Origin: JAKFDI01 sp036676235
GTDB taxonomy: Bacteria; Pseudomonadota; Gammaproteobacteria; Burkholderiales; Burkholderiaceae_C
Length of the DNA: 64,000 nucleotides
Reading direction: 5' to 3'
Assembly: GCA_036676235.1 (NCBI GenBank)
Contig: JAKFDI010000025.1
Span: 1 to 64,000 of the forward strand
Shown here: one piece after another, positions 34,569-42,279 of the stretch
How positions within the stretch are numbered: position 1 is the first letter of the stretch
Layout of the letters: every line of letters starts with the position of its first letter
The notes under the pieces: model-generated
What the model saw: only the letters and a program-made list of their open reading frames with translations
Databases searched by the model: none
What the model was told of the DNA's origin: nothing
Program-made: the position numbers and the translations under genes

Positions 34569-35537
34569 ATGCTTAACCGTCGCCATTTGCTTCTCCTCGC
34601 CGGTGCGGGCGCTCTGCCTGGCGCGGCAGTCGCCGCAAACTTTCCTGAGAAGACGATCCGCTTGGTTTGCCCCTTTCCGCCCGGCGGCGTGATCGACGTG
34701 CTCGCTCGCGCACTGGCCCAGCACATCGGTCCCGAGCTGGGCCAGACGATCGTCGTCGAAAACAAGTCTGGCGCAGGTGGGATGATTGGCTCTGCCGACG
34801 TTGCGCGCTCGTCGCCGGATGGCTATACGCTGCTATTCAATTCTTCGAGCTTGGTGCAGGCGCCGCTGGTAACAAAGCAGGCGCAATACGACGCGCTCAA
34901 GGACTTCACGGCGATTGGTTCTGTCGGAAGCACCGTCATGCCTTTCGTGGTGCCGGCATCCTCTCCGGCAAACACGCTGGCCGAATTCGTCAACTACGCG
35001 CGCGACAAAAAACTGGCCTTCGGCACGTATGGGCCGGGCACAACGAGCCACGCCTTCCAGCAACTGCTCTCCGACCACCACAAGCTCGACATGGTGCACA
35101 TTCCGTACAAGGGTGAGGCGCCGATGCTCAGTGATTTGCTGGGCGGCCAAATTCCCTGTGCGATGGGAACCATGAACACGCTGGCACCGCAAATAAAGGC
35201 GGGCGCGATCAAGGCTCTCGCCCTTCTCTCGCCAAAGCGCATCGAAGAGTTTCCGACGGTCCCGACGTTCGGGGACCTCAAGTACCCGCCGGAATTCAAC
35301 TGGGGCGGTGGGTTCATCGGGCTGTTCGGCCCCGCCAACTTGCCGCAGGAAGTGACGGTGACGCTGTCCGACGCCTTCAGAAGGGCGCTCGCCAAGCCGA
35401 CGATGCAGCAGATCATGAAGAAGGCGTACGTGACAGGCAAGCCAAGCTTCCTGCAGGACGCGGCTTCGGAGGTAATTGCCACACACGACGCCTGGGCGAA
35501 GCTAGTCACTCGACTGAACCTCGCCAGCACCTCCTGA
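34569..35537 (+). CDS. Bug-family (TctC-like) periplasmic solute-binding protein
   Basis: A 322-residue receptor. The signal peptide MLNRRHLLLLAGAGALPGAAVA precedes NFPEKTIRLVCPFPPGGVIDVLAR and IVVENKSGAGGMIGSADVARSSPDGYTLLF. Later motifs are FGTYGPGTTSHAFQQLL and MVHIPYKGEAPMLSDLLGGQI. Bug proteins bind carboxylates or amides for TctAB-type transporters; no membrane partners are encoded nearby, as is usual in Burkholderiales. It is divergent from hyuA, with shared operators, so it probably captures the compound degraded by the hyu operon. Confidence 0.93.
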   Translation: MLNRRHLLLLAGAGALPGAAVAANFPEKTIRLVCPFPPGGVIDVLARALAQHIGPELGQTIVVENKSGAGGMIGSADVARSSPDGYTLLFNSSSLVQAPLVTKQAQYDALKDFTAIGSVGSTVMPFVVPASSPANTLAEFVNYARDKKLAFGTYGPGTTSHAFQQLLSDHHKLDMVHIPYKGEAPMLSDLLGGQIPCAMGTMNTLAPQIKAGAIKALALLSPKRIEEFPTVPTFGDLKYPPEFNWGGGFIGLFGPANLPQEVTVTLSDAFRRALAKPTMQQIMKKAYVTGKPSFLQDAASEVIATHDAWAKLVTRLNLASTS

Positions 35538-35575
35538 CTCGCGGCGGCAAGGTCGCTGCCTAGAATGCCGGCATC

Positions 35576-36421
35576 TTGATCGGAGCAACCAAACATCTGT
35601 CGTCGCTGGAGCCGCAACCCGAGCTTCCTGTCGCAGGGGAGAGCGAACAGGCGCCAGCGACGCCGCGCGTTAGCGATCCTGATTACTTGGAGACGTTGGC
35701 TCGGGGGCTGCAGGTGATGCTTGCCATGGGGCAAGGTGGTAGCACGATTGCTGGTCTCGCGAAGGCTACTGGGTTGCCTCGGCCCAGCGTGCGACGTGTG
35801 CTCTACACGCTGGTGCGGCTCGGCTATGCGAGCGAGCACGGGCGCGCGTTCTCGCTCACGCCGCAGGTCACACGGTTCGCCGCGGCGTATATGGGGACGG
35901 CGGGGCGCTCACGACTACTTCAGACCTGCTGCGACGAGCTCGCGAACACGCTCTCCGAGATCGTCACCGTTTCTGTACTAGACGGCGATGACCAACTGCA
36001 TGTGGCATTCGGCGTCCCGCCAAACTTCGTTGGCATTGCGCTCGGCTCCGGATCAAGGATCCCCTCGTACATGACTGCCGGCGGACGCTTGATGTGGGGG
36101 TACCGCACCGATGCGGAGATCGATGCGTTCCTTGGCCGTATCACGCCTGCTGCCCGTACCGAGAGCACACGGACCGACAAAGCTCAGATTCGCGAAGCCA
36201 TCTTCCAAGCGCGTCAGGACGGTTGGTGCGTGGCAGACGCAGAGTACTCCGCCGAGTTCAAGGGCGTCGCGTACCCGATTCGTGCTTCTGACGGGGGGCT
36301 GTACGGGGCCTTGACGATCAACGCGAGAAAGACCCAGGCGCTCACGGACGCCCGTTTTGCCAAGCTTGTAGAGCGATGCAAGAACGAGGCGCAACGGATC
36401 GGCGCGCAGATCACGCCCTGA
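35576..36421 (+). CDS. IclR-family transcriptional regulator
   Basis: A 281-residue regulator of the PcaR/PcaU/PobR branch. The winged helix is at about residues 40-100 (DYLETLARGLQVMLAMGQGGSTIAGLAKATGLPRPSVRRVLYTLVRLGYA). The effector domain continues from about 105 with MTAGGRLMWGYR, GWCVADAEYSAEFKGVAYPIRAS and GALTINA. The start is TTG at 35576; no in-frame ATG precedes the HTH. It lies 38 bases after the Bug gene on the same strand. It likely controls the divergent hyu and Bug promoters through dyads A and B and would be autoregulated with the Bug gene. Confidence 0.92.
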   Translation: MIGATKHLSSLEPQPELPVAGESEQAPATPRVSDPDYLETLARGLQVMLAMGQGGSTIAGLAKATGLPRPSVRRVLYTLVRLGYASEHGRAFSLTPQVTRFAAAYMGTAGRSRLLQTCCDELANTLSEIVTVSVLDGDDQLHVAFGVPPNFVGIALGSGSRIPSYMTAGGRLMWGYRTDAEIDAFLGRITPAARTESTRTDKAQIREAIFQARQDGWCVADAEYSAEFKGVAYPIRASDGGLYGALTINARKTQALTDARFAKLVERCKNEAQRIGAQITP

Positions 36422-36645
36422 TCTGACGTTCGCTTTCAGTGGCACGCCTGACACGCAGATCGCCACCGTCGCGGCCGATGTAGGGCCGGTCTTACGCGGA
36501 GCAGCCGTTCGGCCGCCGCGGTGGAGCGTCAGCAGTCAGTCTGGAGCAGGTACTCCGAAGTGGAGGTCTGTTCTGCAGCGCGGGACTAAACCGCTCGCGC
36601 GGTAACCCTTCGACGAAGCCGAGTGTGATCGTGGCGCCCGTGGTT
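36422..36645. other. Short gene-free stretch before the IS91-type element
   Basis: No gene supported. The left end of the IS91-type element probably lies in or just after this stretch. A small hairpin GCGAGGC AATCC GCCTCGT at 36661-36679 may belong to the element origin end. Confidence 0.35.
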
Positions 36646-36699
36646 CTGCCATGTTGATGGGCGAGGCAATCCGCCTCGTCTATCGACTGGAGCAGAGCC

Positions 36700-37575
36700 A
36701 TGGTCTCATTGACGCCCAACGTCTCGCCACTGCGACAACGCATGATCGAAGACATGCGCATGCGCAACATGGGAGGCAAGACCCAGGTCGGCTACATCCG
36801 CGCGGTGCGCCGACTCGCTGCGTTCCTCAAGCGTTCGCCGGACACTGCCGACGCCGACGAACTGCGGCGCTTCCAGCTGCACATGGTCGACACCGGGACC
36901 TCGCCGACCACGATCAACGGCACCCTCAGCGGACTGAAGTTCTTCTTCGACATCACGCTCGGTCGCTCCGAGCTATTGGTCAAGATGCAGCCGGTGCCCC
37001 AGCCGCGCAAGCTGCCCGTCGTACTGAGCTGCGAGGAGGTCGCACGCCTGATCGCCGCGGCGCCAAACGTCAAGTCCCAGGCGGCGCTGTCGGTGGCGTA
37101 CGGCGCGGGGCTGCGTGCCAGCGAAGTCATCTCCCTGAAGGTCACCGACATCGACAGCGAGCGCATGACGCTGCGCGTCGAGCAGGGCAAGGGCCGCAAG
37201 GATCGCTACGCCATGCTCTCGCCGATCTTGCTCGAGCGGCTGCGCGCGTGGTGGCGCGTTGGACACGCGCAAGGCAAGATGCTGCCCAACGGATGGCTGT
37301 TCCCCGGCATGAACGTGACGGACCCGCTGACCACGCGCCAACTCAACCGCGCCATCCACGCCGCGGCCGAAGCCGCGCACATCGACAAGCGCGTGTCGAT
37401 GCACACACTGCGGCACAGTTTCGCCACTCACCTGCTCGAGCAGAAGGTCGACATCCGTGTGATCCAGGTCCTGCTTGGCCACAAGCGACTGGAGACCACT
37501 GCGCTGTACACGCACGTGGCGACCGAAGTGCTGCGCAAGGTGATCAGCCCGTTGGAGAGCCTGCCACCGACATAG
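36700..37575 (+). CDS. Tyrosine recombinase of the IS91-type element
   Basis: A 291-residue integrase-family protein. The N-terminal SAM-like DNA-binding domain (LRQRMIEDMRMRNMGGKTQVGYIRAVRRLAAFLKRSPD) precedes a catalytic domain with the first Arg in AYGAGLRASEVISLKV, HTLRHSFATHLLEQ (HxxR), LLGHKRLETTALYTHV (His and nucleophile Tyr). All expected catalytic residues are present. It lies 7 bases upstream of the IS91 transposase and belongs to the element. Its role in IS91 transposition is not established. Confidence 0.92.
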   Translation: MVSLTPNVSPLRQRMIEDMRMRNMGGKTQVGYIRAVRRLAAFLKRSPDTADADELRRFQLHMVDTGTSPTTINGTLSGLKFFFDITLGRSELLVKMQPVPQPRKLPVVLSCEEVARLIAAAPNVKSQAALSVAYGAGLRASEVISLKVTDIDSERMTLRVEQGKGRKDRYAMLSPILLERLRAWWRVGHAQGKMLPNGWLFPGMNVTDPLTTRQLNRAIHAAAEAAHIDKRVSMHTLRHSFATHLLEQKVDIRVIQVLLGHKRLETTALYTHVATEVLRKVISPLESLPPT

Positions 37576-37582
37576 GCGGCCC

Positions 37583-38779
37583 GTGGGGCGTGCCGCCCTG
37601 GAAGTCGCCGACATCTTCCGCATCCACGGACCGGCCTGGCGCCAAGCGCACTGCGGTCATCTGAGCCTGGCCCAGCTCAAGGTCATGTCGGCCATCGAGC
37701 AGTGCCGCAGCGCGGCACTGGGCGGACACGTGCTGCGCTGCGAGGGCTGCGGCACGGACACGGTCGCCTACAACTCGTGCCGCAACCGGCATTGCCCGAA
37801 GTGCCAGAGCAGCGCGGCGCAACGCTGGCTCGAGGCGCGACAGGTCGATCTGCTGCCGGTCGACTACTACCACGTGGTCTTCACGCTGCCGGCGCCCATT
37901 GCCGACATCGCGTACTACAACAAGGCCGTGATCTATGAGCTGCTGTTCGACGCGGCAGCCGAGACGCTGCAGACCATCGCTGCCGACCCCAAGCACCTCG
38001 GCGCTCGCATCGCCGTCACGCTGGTGCTGCACACCTGGGGCTCGGCGCTCACACACCACCCGCATGTGCACGGGATCGTTCCGGGCGGTGGGCTATCACT
38101 GGACGGCCAACGTTGGATCTCGTGCAAGCCGGGCTTCTTCCTGTCGGTGCGCGTGCTGTCACGGCTGTTCCGGCGGCGCTTCCTCGAAGAACTCGGCCAT
38201 GCGCACGCCTGCGAGCGGTTGCAGTTCTTCGGCGAGCACACCGCGCTTCGCGACGCACGCGCGTTCGCGCGATGGCTGGCGCCGCTGCGCAAGTGCGAAT
38301 GGGCGGTCTACGCCAAGCGGCCGTTCGCCGGGCCTTCAGCCGTGCTGGCCTACCTGTCGCGCTACACGCACCGCGTGGCGATCTCCAGCAGTCGACTCGT
38401 CGCGATGGACGAGCGCGGCGTCACGTTCCGCTGGAAGGACTATCGGGCTAAGGGCCGGACGCGCCACAAGACGATGACACTCAGCCCCGACGAGTTCATG
38501 CGCCGCTTCCTGCTGCATGTGCTGCCCAGCGGCTTTCATCGCATCCGTCACTACGGGCTGCTCGCCAACGGTGTACGCAAAAGCAAGCTGGCACTTGCGC
38601 GCGAACTGCTGCACGTGGCGCCCGCCGCGGACGCACCGAACGCCGAGCCCGCGGCACAACAGCCGCGCGAGCGCCCGACCTTCGTGTGCTGGCATTGCGG
38701 CAGCGCGATGCGCGTCGTGGAGGTTCTGACGCGCACGCCGTCCATTCGTGCACCGCCGAATCCGGCAGATTCGCCATGA
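37583..38779 (+). CDS. IS91-family transposase
   Basis: A 398-residue rolling-circle transposase. The N-terminal zinc-binding region is CEGCGTDTVAYNSCRNRHCPKCQ. The HUH motif occurs in ALTHHPHVHGIVPGGG. The catalytic tyrosine segment is YLSRYTHRVAISSSRL. A C-terminal CxxC knuckle (FVCWHCGSAM) follows. The start is GTG at 37583, seven bases after the recombinase stop. It appears intact and full length. Confidence 0.93.
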   Translation: MGRAALEVADIFRIHGPAWRQAHCGHLSLAQLKVMSAIEQCRSAALGGHVLRCEGCGTDTVAYNSCRNRHCPKCQSSAAQRWLEARQVDLLPVDYYHVVFTLPAPIADIAYYNKAVIYELLFDAAAETLQTIAADPKHLGARIAVTLVLHTWGSALTHHPHVHGIVPGGGLSLDGQRWISCKPGFFLSVRVLSRLFRRRFLEELGHAHACERLQFFGEHTALRDARAFARWLAPLRKCEWAVYAKRPFAGPSAVLAYLSRYTHRVAISSSRLVAMDERGVTFRWKDYRAKGRTRHKTMTLSPDEFMRRFLLHVLPSGFHRIRHYGLLANGVRKSKLALARELLHVAPAADAPNAEPAAQQPRERPTFVCWHCGSAMRVVEVLTRTPSIRAPPNPADSP

Positions 38780-38840
38780 CTGCCGTCGAACGCCGGCACT
38801 CGATCCGCGCGCAGGCCATGATCCGTTCATGGCCGGCAAG

Positions 38841-39055
38841 GCCGGCATGCGCCCAACGGCACGATCGTCGTGATCGGGGGCAACGGCGCCTCAGTGAACC
38901 CGCATGCGTGAGCGCGCACGCCAAGCGCTTCGGCGGCAGCAGCCCGTGGTTCTTCAACTCGCTCGATGCCGAGCCCTCGAGACGATCTGCCGAATCCCCA
39001 TAGGCTGCGCGCATTCTCAAACCACGGCGACACATGCCGCGGTTTCCTCCCTCGA
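38841..39055. other. Flank of the IS91-type element, no gene
   Basis: No gene recognised. Short frames are out of context. The right-hand end of the element is probably at or just before this stretch. Confidence 0.35.
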
Positions 39056-39131
39056 GGTTTGTCCAACACCTGCCCTTCGGTCGGTGTCGTGCGCGGCATC
39101 GCCTCTGATCCGGGCAGGTGTCGAACAAACC
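39056..39131. repeat. Long inverted repeat, 20-bp arms
   Basis: Arms GGTTTGTCCAACACCTGCCC (39056-39075) and its inverse at 39112-39131 pair at 18 of 20 positions around a 36-base loop. It could be a small non-autonomous element, a transcription terminator or a regulatory hairpin for the broken gene just downstream. No second copy was seen in the window. Confidence 0.7.
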
Positions 39132-39158
39132 TAAACGGTTGTTGACGGCAGGGGGCGC

Positions 39159-39484
39159 ATGCAGGGATGGCTTCCGTTCTCGGTCGTCGAACAGGCCGAA
39201 ATCCTTGAGGATCTCGTCGACTGTGCCGAGCGCGATTTCAAGAATGCGGGCAGGTATCTGCAGGTGTGGGGAGAACTCGGAGAGATCTACGCGGAGGTCA
39301 AGTTCGGCCTGTGCCGGGCATGGCACTCATTGAGCTGGTTCTGACGGCACCATCGGCGGCAAGCTCGTCGAGGTCAAGACCATCTCTCCAGAGAAGGCCA
39401 GGGATCAGGTCGTCGCCAAGAGCCAAGGGGACTTCGCGCAGTGTTGATCGTGCGCATCGAAGCTCGGGCCAAAGCCAAGCCCTG
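39159..39484 (+). pseudogene. Frameshifted small conserved protein (function unknown)
   Basis: Frame 1 reads MQGWLPFSVVEQAEILEDLV, NAGRYLQVWGELGEIYAEVKFGL. After about 39315 the sense continues in other frames as GHGTH, then AGSDGTIGGKLVEVKTISPEKARDQVVAKSQGDFAQC, then LLIVRIEARAKAKP to a stop. Together they make one plausible protein of about 105 residues with an EVKTISPEK core reminiscent of nuclease-fold proteins, but at least two frameshifts and one stop interrupt it. I do not recognise the family with certainty. The end seems lost. Confidence 0.5.
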
Positions 39485-39620
39485 AGCGCTCGGCCTCCCC
39501 GTCGTAGTCAGCTTGCCCTCACAGCGGGCCCGATTCGCGGCGCAGCAAAACCCTTGCGCGCGCTCGCAGCAGCACCGTACAGTGCACGTCGTCCGGAAAT
39601 CGGATGCAACGGGACACAGC

Positions 39621-40001
39621 ATGGCAGACAAGATCGAGGTTCAGCAGGCGGCCCTGGACAAGCGCGTCACAGCGCTCGAGAAGTCACTCGACACCACGAA
39701 GAAGGAAGTACGAGCCACTGGCGACGCAAGCAAGAACGTGGCGTCTCGCGACGACCTTGCCAAGCTTGCCAATCGCATCACCGCCTTGGAGAAGTCCATT
39801 GCGCTACTGGCCACCACCAAAAAGGACGTCAAGTCCATCGAGGACCAGCAGAAGAAGGACGCTGCCGCGATCATCACCAAAGTGAAGGCCGACCACGAAA
39901 AGCTGGTGGCCAGCATGAATCTCGATGCCCGATTCCGCGCTTTTCAGGTTCAGATGGACCAGGTCCGCGCCATCGCGCACGCGGCTATGGGTAAGAGGTA
40001 G
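39621..40001 (+). CDS. Small coiled-coil protein of unknown function
   Basis: A 126-residue acidic/basic helical protein (MADKIEVQQAALDKRVTALEKSL and later LANRITALEKSIALLATTKKDVKSIEDQQKKDAAAIITKVK). Heptad-like leucines and charges predict an almost continuous coiled coil. ALEKS occurs twice, suggesting internal duplication. No signal peptide or membrane segment. GGGA lies upstream of the ATG; the longer open frame upstream is Arg/Gln-rich and unlikely. It stands alone between a pseudogene and a gene-free stretch. No function can be assigned. Confidence 0.65.
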   Translation: MADKIEVQQAALDKRVTALEKSLDTTKKEVRATGDASKNVASRDDLAKLANRITALEKSIALLATTKKDVKSIEDQQKKDAAAIITKVKADHEKLVASMNLDARFRAFQVQMDQVRAIAHAAMGKR

Positions 40002-40350
40002 GGACGGGGTGGGAACGTGCCCCGGCCTGGCGGCAGTGCAACGGGAACGCTTGCTTTGGCCTGGCAGGAACCTGGCTCGTCGCCTCGGCGCCAACCGGTC
40101 GTTCATGGCCGTGCCGCGTCCACATTCCGTCGAATGCACGGTGTCCGAGGTACAGCGGTCGACGGGAGCGCCGACCGTCGACTGACCGTTGTGGCCGCCG
40201 ATGCCGGTTGCGGCGACCGCGGCGACTCACTCTGTTCAGTCTGAAGCGGTCTCGCCCGCATTTGTGACAGGCAGCATGGCGCGGCGCAGCAGTCCACCAG
40301 CCTGGCGCGCCGGTTGCCCCTGATGGATGTCGATTTCAGGAGCCGTGAAC
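40002..40350. other. Gene-free stretch upstream of the GFA gene
   Basis: About 350 bases without a supported gene or recognised structure. It contains the putative promoter of the GFA gene. Confidence 0.45.
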
Positions 40351-40842
40351 ATGCAGCCAACAACCGTCGGATCCAAGCCCGCTTCCATCACAAGCCCCTC
40401 CACGTCTGCGGTAACCGGTCACTGCCTCTGCGGCGCCGTGACGATCACGGTGGAAGGCGAGCACGACCCGCGCGTTGGCGCCTGCCACTGCCGGATGTGC
40501 CAGCGGTGGTCAGGCGGGTTGTTCCTGTGCTTCACGGCCGACGCAACCGCCGTCACTGTCACCGGCGAGGTGTCGCGCTACCGCTCCTCCGCCTTCGCCG
40601 AGCGCGCCTTCTGCCCGCGCTGCGGCTCGCACCTGTGGTTCAACGATGTCGAGGACGGCGGCGAGCCCCGCAGCTACGAACTCATGCCCGGCCTCTTCGA
40701 CGCGGCCCGCAACTGGCCGCTTCGATCCGAGATCTACGTCGACCGGGCCATGGCCTCGGTCCATCTCGCTGGGGACCACCACCGCAAAACCCGGGCCGAA
40801 TACGAGGCCGAGAATCCGTTCGTCGAGGGAGACGTGGAATGA
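40351..40842 (+). CDS. GFA (glutathione-dependent formaldehyde-activating-like) family protein
   Basis: A 163-residue zinc-binding beta-tent protein: GHCLCGAVTITVEG (first Cys pair), GACHCRMCQRWSGG (CxCxxC) and AFCPRCGSHLWF (third Cys pair). ATG 40351 is chosen because AGGAG lies 8 bases upstream; an ATG 8 codons earlier is possible. GFA-fold proteins are mostly uncharacterised and the glutathione-formaldehyde role applies to few members. Single gene. Confidence 0.9.
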   Translation: MQPTTVGSKPASITSPSTSAVTGHCLCGAVTITVEGEHDPRVGACHCRMCQRWSGGLFLCFTADATAVTVTGEVSRYRSSAFAERAFCPRCGSHLWFNDVEDGGEPRSYELMPGLFDAARNWPLRSEIYVDRAMASVHLAGDHHRKTRAEYEAENPFVEGDVE

Positions 40843-40953
40843 CGAACATGCGCGCAACTGGAGAACGATGGCAGGCGCTGCGTCCCACGCGCACGACTGG
40901 CTTCTTCGTCGCGCGGGAGCAGAACGCGCGGCGGTACGGCCCGCTCGGTCACC

Positions 40954-41403
40954 TCACTTCCGGAACTTGCGAACCAGGTCGTCGACGCTCGGCCCGCCGG
41001 CCTGGGCTGCGCCGGAGACCTTGATCATGCTCAGTGTGTGCGCGGCTCCGGCTTCGAGGGTGGCCTGGTGGACGGCTTGCAGCAGCGGCCAAATCTTCTC
41101 GGGTGGGCCTTCGACGACCGTGCCCATGCCGTGCACCTCGTAGCGCAGGCCGGAGGCCTGGATGACGGCGATGGCGGCGTCGACATGCTTGTAGCGGTCG
41201 TCCGCCGTGCCGGCCGGCCGAGGAAGAACCTGGATCTCGGCAATCATGTGCCGGCTCGGGGCCGCAGTGGCGGCGGCGGATGGCGCCTGCTGCGGCGCCT
41301 GTTGCGCCCAGGCCGCGCCGCAGGCCAGGAGCGACAGCGACAAAAGCGAAGTCCGGAAACGAGGCGAACGCGAGAACGACGGCGAGAACGATGGATGTGC
41401 CAT
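40954..41403 (-). CDS. Thiamine-binding (MTH1187/YkoF-like) protein with signal peptide
   Basis: A 149-residue protein. The C-terminal ~95 residues are the MTH1187/DUF77 fold: HMIAEIQVLPRPAGT, HVDAAIAVIQASGLRYEVHGMGTVVEGPPEKIWPLLQAVHQATLEAGA and SMIKVSG. Proteins of this family bind thiamine or its phosphates. The first ~34 residues (RFRTSLLSLSLLACGAAWA, then QQAPQQ) look like a cleavable signal peptide, and a Pro/Ala linker follows, so this member is probably exported. Usually the family is cytoplasmic. An internal start at 41247 would give a cytoplasmic form but lacks a ribosome site. A TPP riboswitch lies in its leader, which supports the thiamine link. Confidence 0.82.
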   Translation of the reverse strand: MAHPSFSPSFSRSPRFRTSLLSLSLLACGAAWAQQAPQQAPSAAATAAPSRHMIAEIQVLPRPAGTADDRYKHVDAAIAVIQASGLRYEVHGMGTVVEGPPEKIWPLLQAVHQATLEAGAAHTLSMIKVSGAAQAGGPSVDDLVRKFRK

Positions 41404-41440
41404 GTGCAACTCATGCAGATGGCAGGTCGGCGAGCGTTCG

Positions 41441-41482
41441 GGGCCGCCATGCCGGCGCGAGAAAGAGAAAGCCGGCAGGCCC
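41441..41482 (-). promoter_or_regulatory. Hairpin between riboswitch aptamer and start codon
   Basis: On the minus strand GGGCCTGCCGGC (41482-41471) can pair with GCCGGC and GGCCC downstream (41456-41441), about 38 bases before the start codon. It is positioned to act as the expression platform of the TPP riboswitch. No U-run follows, so control of translation or Rho-dependent termination is more likely than an intrinsic terminator. Confidence 0.5.
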
Positions 41483-41487
41483 TTGAA

Positions 41488-41575
41488 CGTGCTTCCCTGC
41501 GCGAGGATTACCTCAATCAGGTTCAAAGGGACTCTCTCAGTCGGCGCGCGCCTTGCGGTCGTGCCAACACCCCCA
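41488..41575 (-). promoter_or_regulatory. TPP (thiamine pyrophosphate) riboswitch, THI-box
   Basis: On the minus strand the conserved elements appear in order: GGGGGTGTTGG, a variable stem, CTGAGAGAGTCCC, TTTGAACCTGATTGAGGTAA, CCTCGCGCAGGGAAGCA. These match the P2/J2-3 CUGAGA and P4/P5 ACCUGAU...GCAGGGAAGC segments of the TPP aptamer. The gene downstream encodes a thiamine-binding-family protein, which fits a switch that lowers expression when TPP is plentiful. Confidence 0.93.
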
Positions 41576-41621
41576 GCGGCCGCCATGCCGGCAGCCTGGT
41601 GGCTGCCGGCATGGCGGCCGC
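41576..41621. repeat. Perfect 21-bp stem hairpin upstream of the riboswitch
   Basis: Arms 41576-41596 and 41601-41621 (starting GCGGCCGCCATGCCGGCAGC) are exact inverse complements around a TGGT loop. On the minus strand the hairpin lies directly 5' of the TPP aptamer. No T-run follows on either side. A stem this long and perfect is unlikely by chance. It may be a transcript barrier between the divergent genes or an inserted palindrome. Confidence 0.8.
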
Positions 41622-41802
41622 GATTGTAGATTCGCAAGCGTGAACTGGCGGCTTGCGAAAGAGGCGGCTCGTCGCCTCCCCGTTCGGTCGTCGCTCCAGT
41701 GGCGAACGCTTCGTTCATCCGAACGCGCAGTGCGCCATCGCGTGCGCTCTCCTGCCACTTGGCTCCAGAATCACCGACGCCCGCTCCTCGCAAGGTCCCA
41801 CC

Positions 41803-42258
41803 ATGCTCGCCACCCGCCCCCTCTTCGAACTTCGCCTCGAGGTACCTCCGCTGATCGACCTCGGCGACACGCCCTACGGCCGGCGCCGCATCGCGGCGGT
41901 GACGGGCGGCAGCTTCGAGGGCGAGCGGCTACGCGGCAGCGTGCTCGGGGCTCCGGGCGGCGATTGGCTGCTGCAGCGGCCCGATGGCGTGCTGGTGCTG
42001 GACGTGCGCATCGTGCTGAAGACCGACGACGGCGCCTTGATCTACATGGCCTATCGCGGCCTGCGCCACGGCGCGGCGGACGTGATGGAGCGGCTGGCGC
42101 GCGGCGAAGCAGTCGATGCGTCGAGCTACTACTTCCGCATCACGCCGACCTTCGAGACCGCGGCGCCGGCCTATGCGTGGCTCAACCGCCTGCTGGCGGT
42201 CGGCATCGGCCACCGCGAGCCGACAGGGCCGGTGTATCGGGTGGAGGAGCTGCTGTAG
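41803..42258 (+). CDS. DUF3237 domain protein
   Basis: A 151-residue cytoplasmic protein. The fold is shown by LFELRLEVPPLIDLGDTPYGRRRIAAVTGGSFEGERLRGSVLGAPGGDWLLQRPDGVLVLDVRIVLKTDDGALIYMAYRG and FRITPTFETAAPAYAWLNRLLAVGIG. DUF3237 proteins are small beta-barrel proteins found widely in Burkholderiales; none has a firm function. AAGG lies 8 bases upstream of the ATG. It is divergent from the riboswitch gene and convergent with the PAS gene. Confidence 0.88.
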   Translation: MLATRPLFELRLEVPPLIDLGDTPYGRRRIAAVTGGSFEGERLRGSVLGAPGGDWLLQRPDGVLVLDVRIVLKTDDGALIYMAYRGLRHGAADVMERLARGEAVDASSYYFRITPTFETAAPAYAWLNRLLAVGIGHREPTGPVYRVEELL

Positions 42259-42279
42259 GGCGGGCTTGGCCTGCGCGCA

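Larger units (their letters stand above)
36640..38840 (+). mobile_element. IS91-family (HUH, Y2-type) element with a tyrosine recombinase gene
   Basis: Two adjacent genes, a tyrosine recombinase and an IS91-type HUH transposase, make up a known IS91 subgroup. Candidate terminal structures are a hairpin at 36661-36679 and a perfect 8-bp stem GGCCATGA/TCATGGCC around TCCGT at 38814-38834, followed by another short palindrome. IS91 elements have no inverted repeats or target duplication, so the exact ends are uncertain. Such rolling-circle elements can mobilise adjacent DNA; here the hyu catabolic unit lies directly beside it. Confidence 0.8.
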
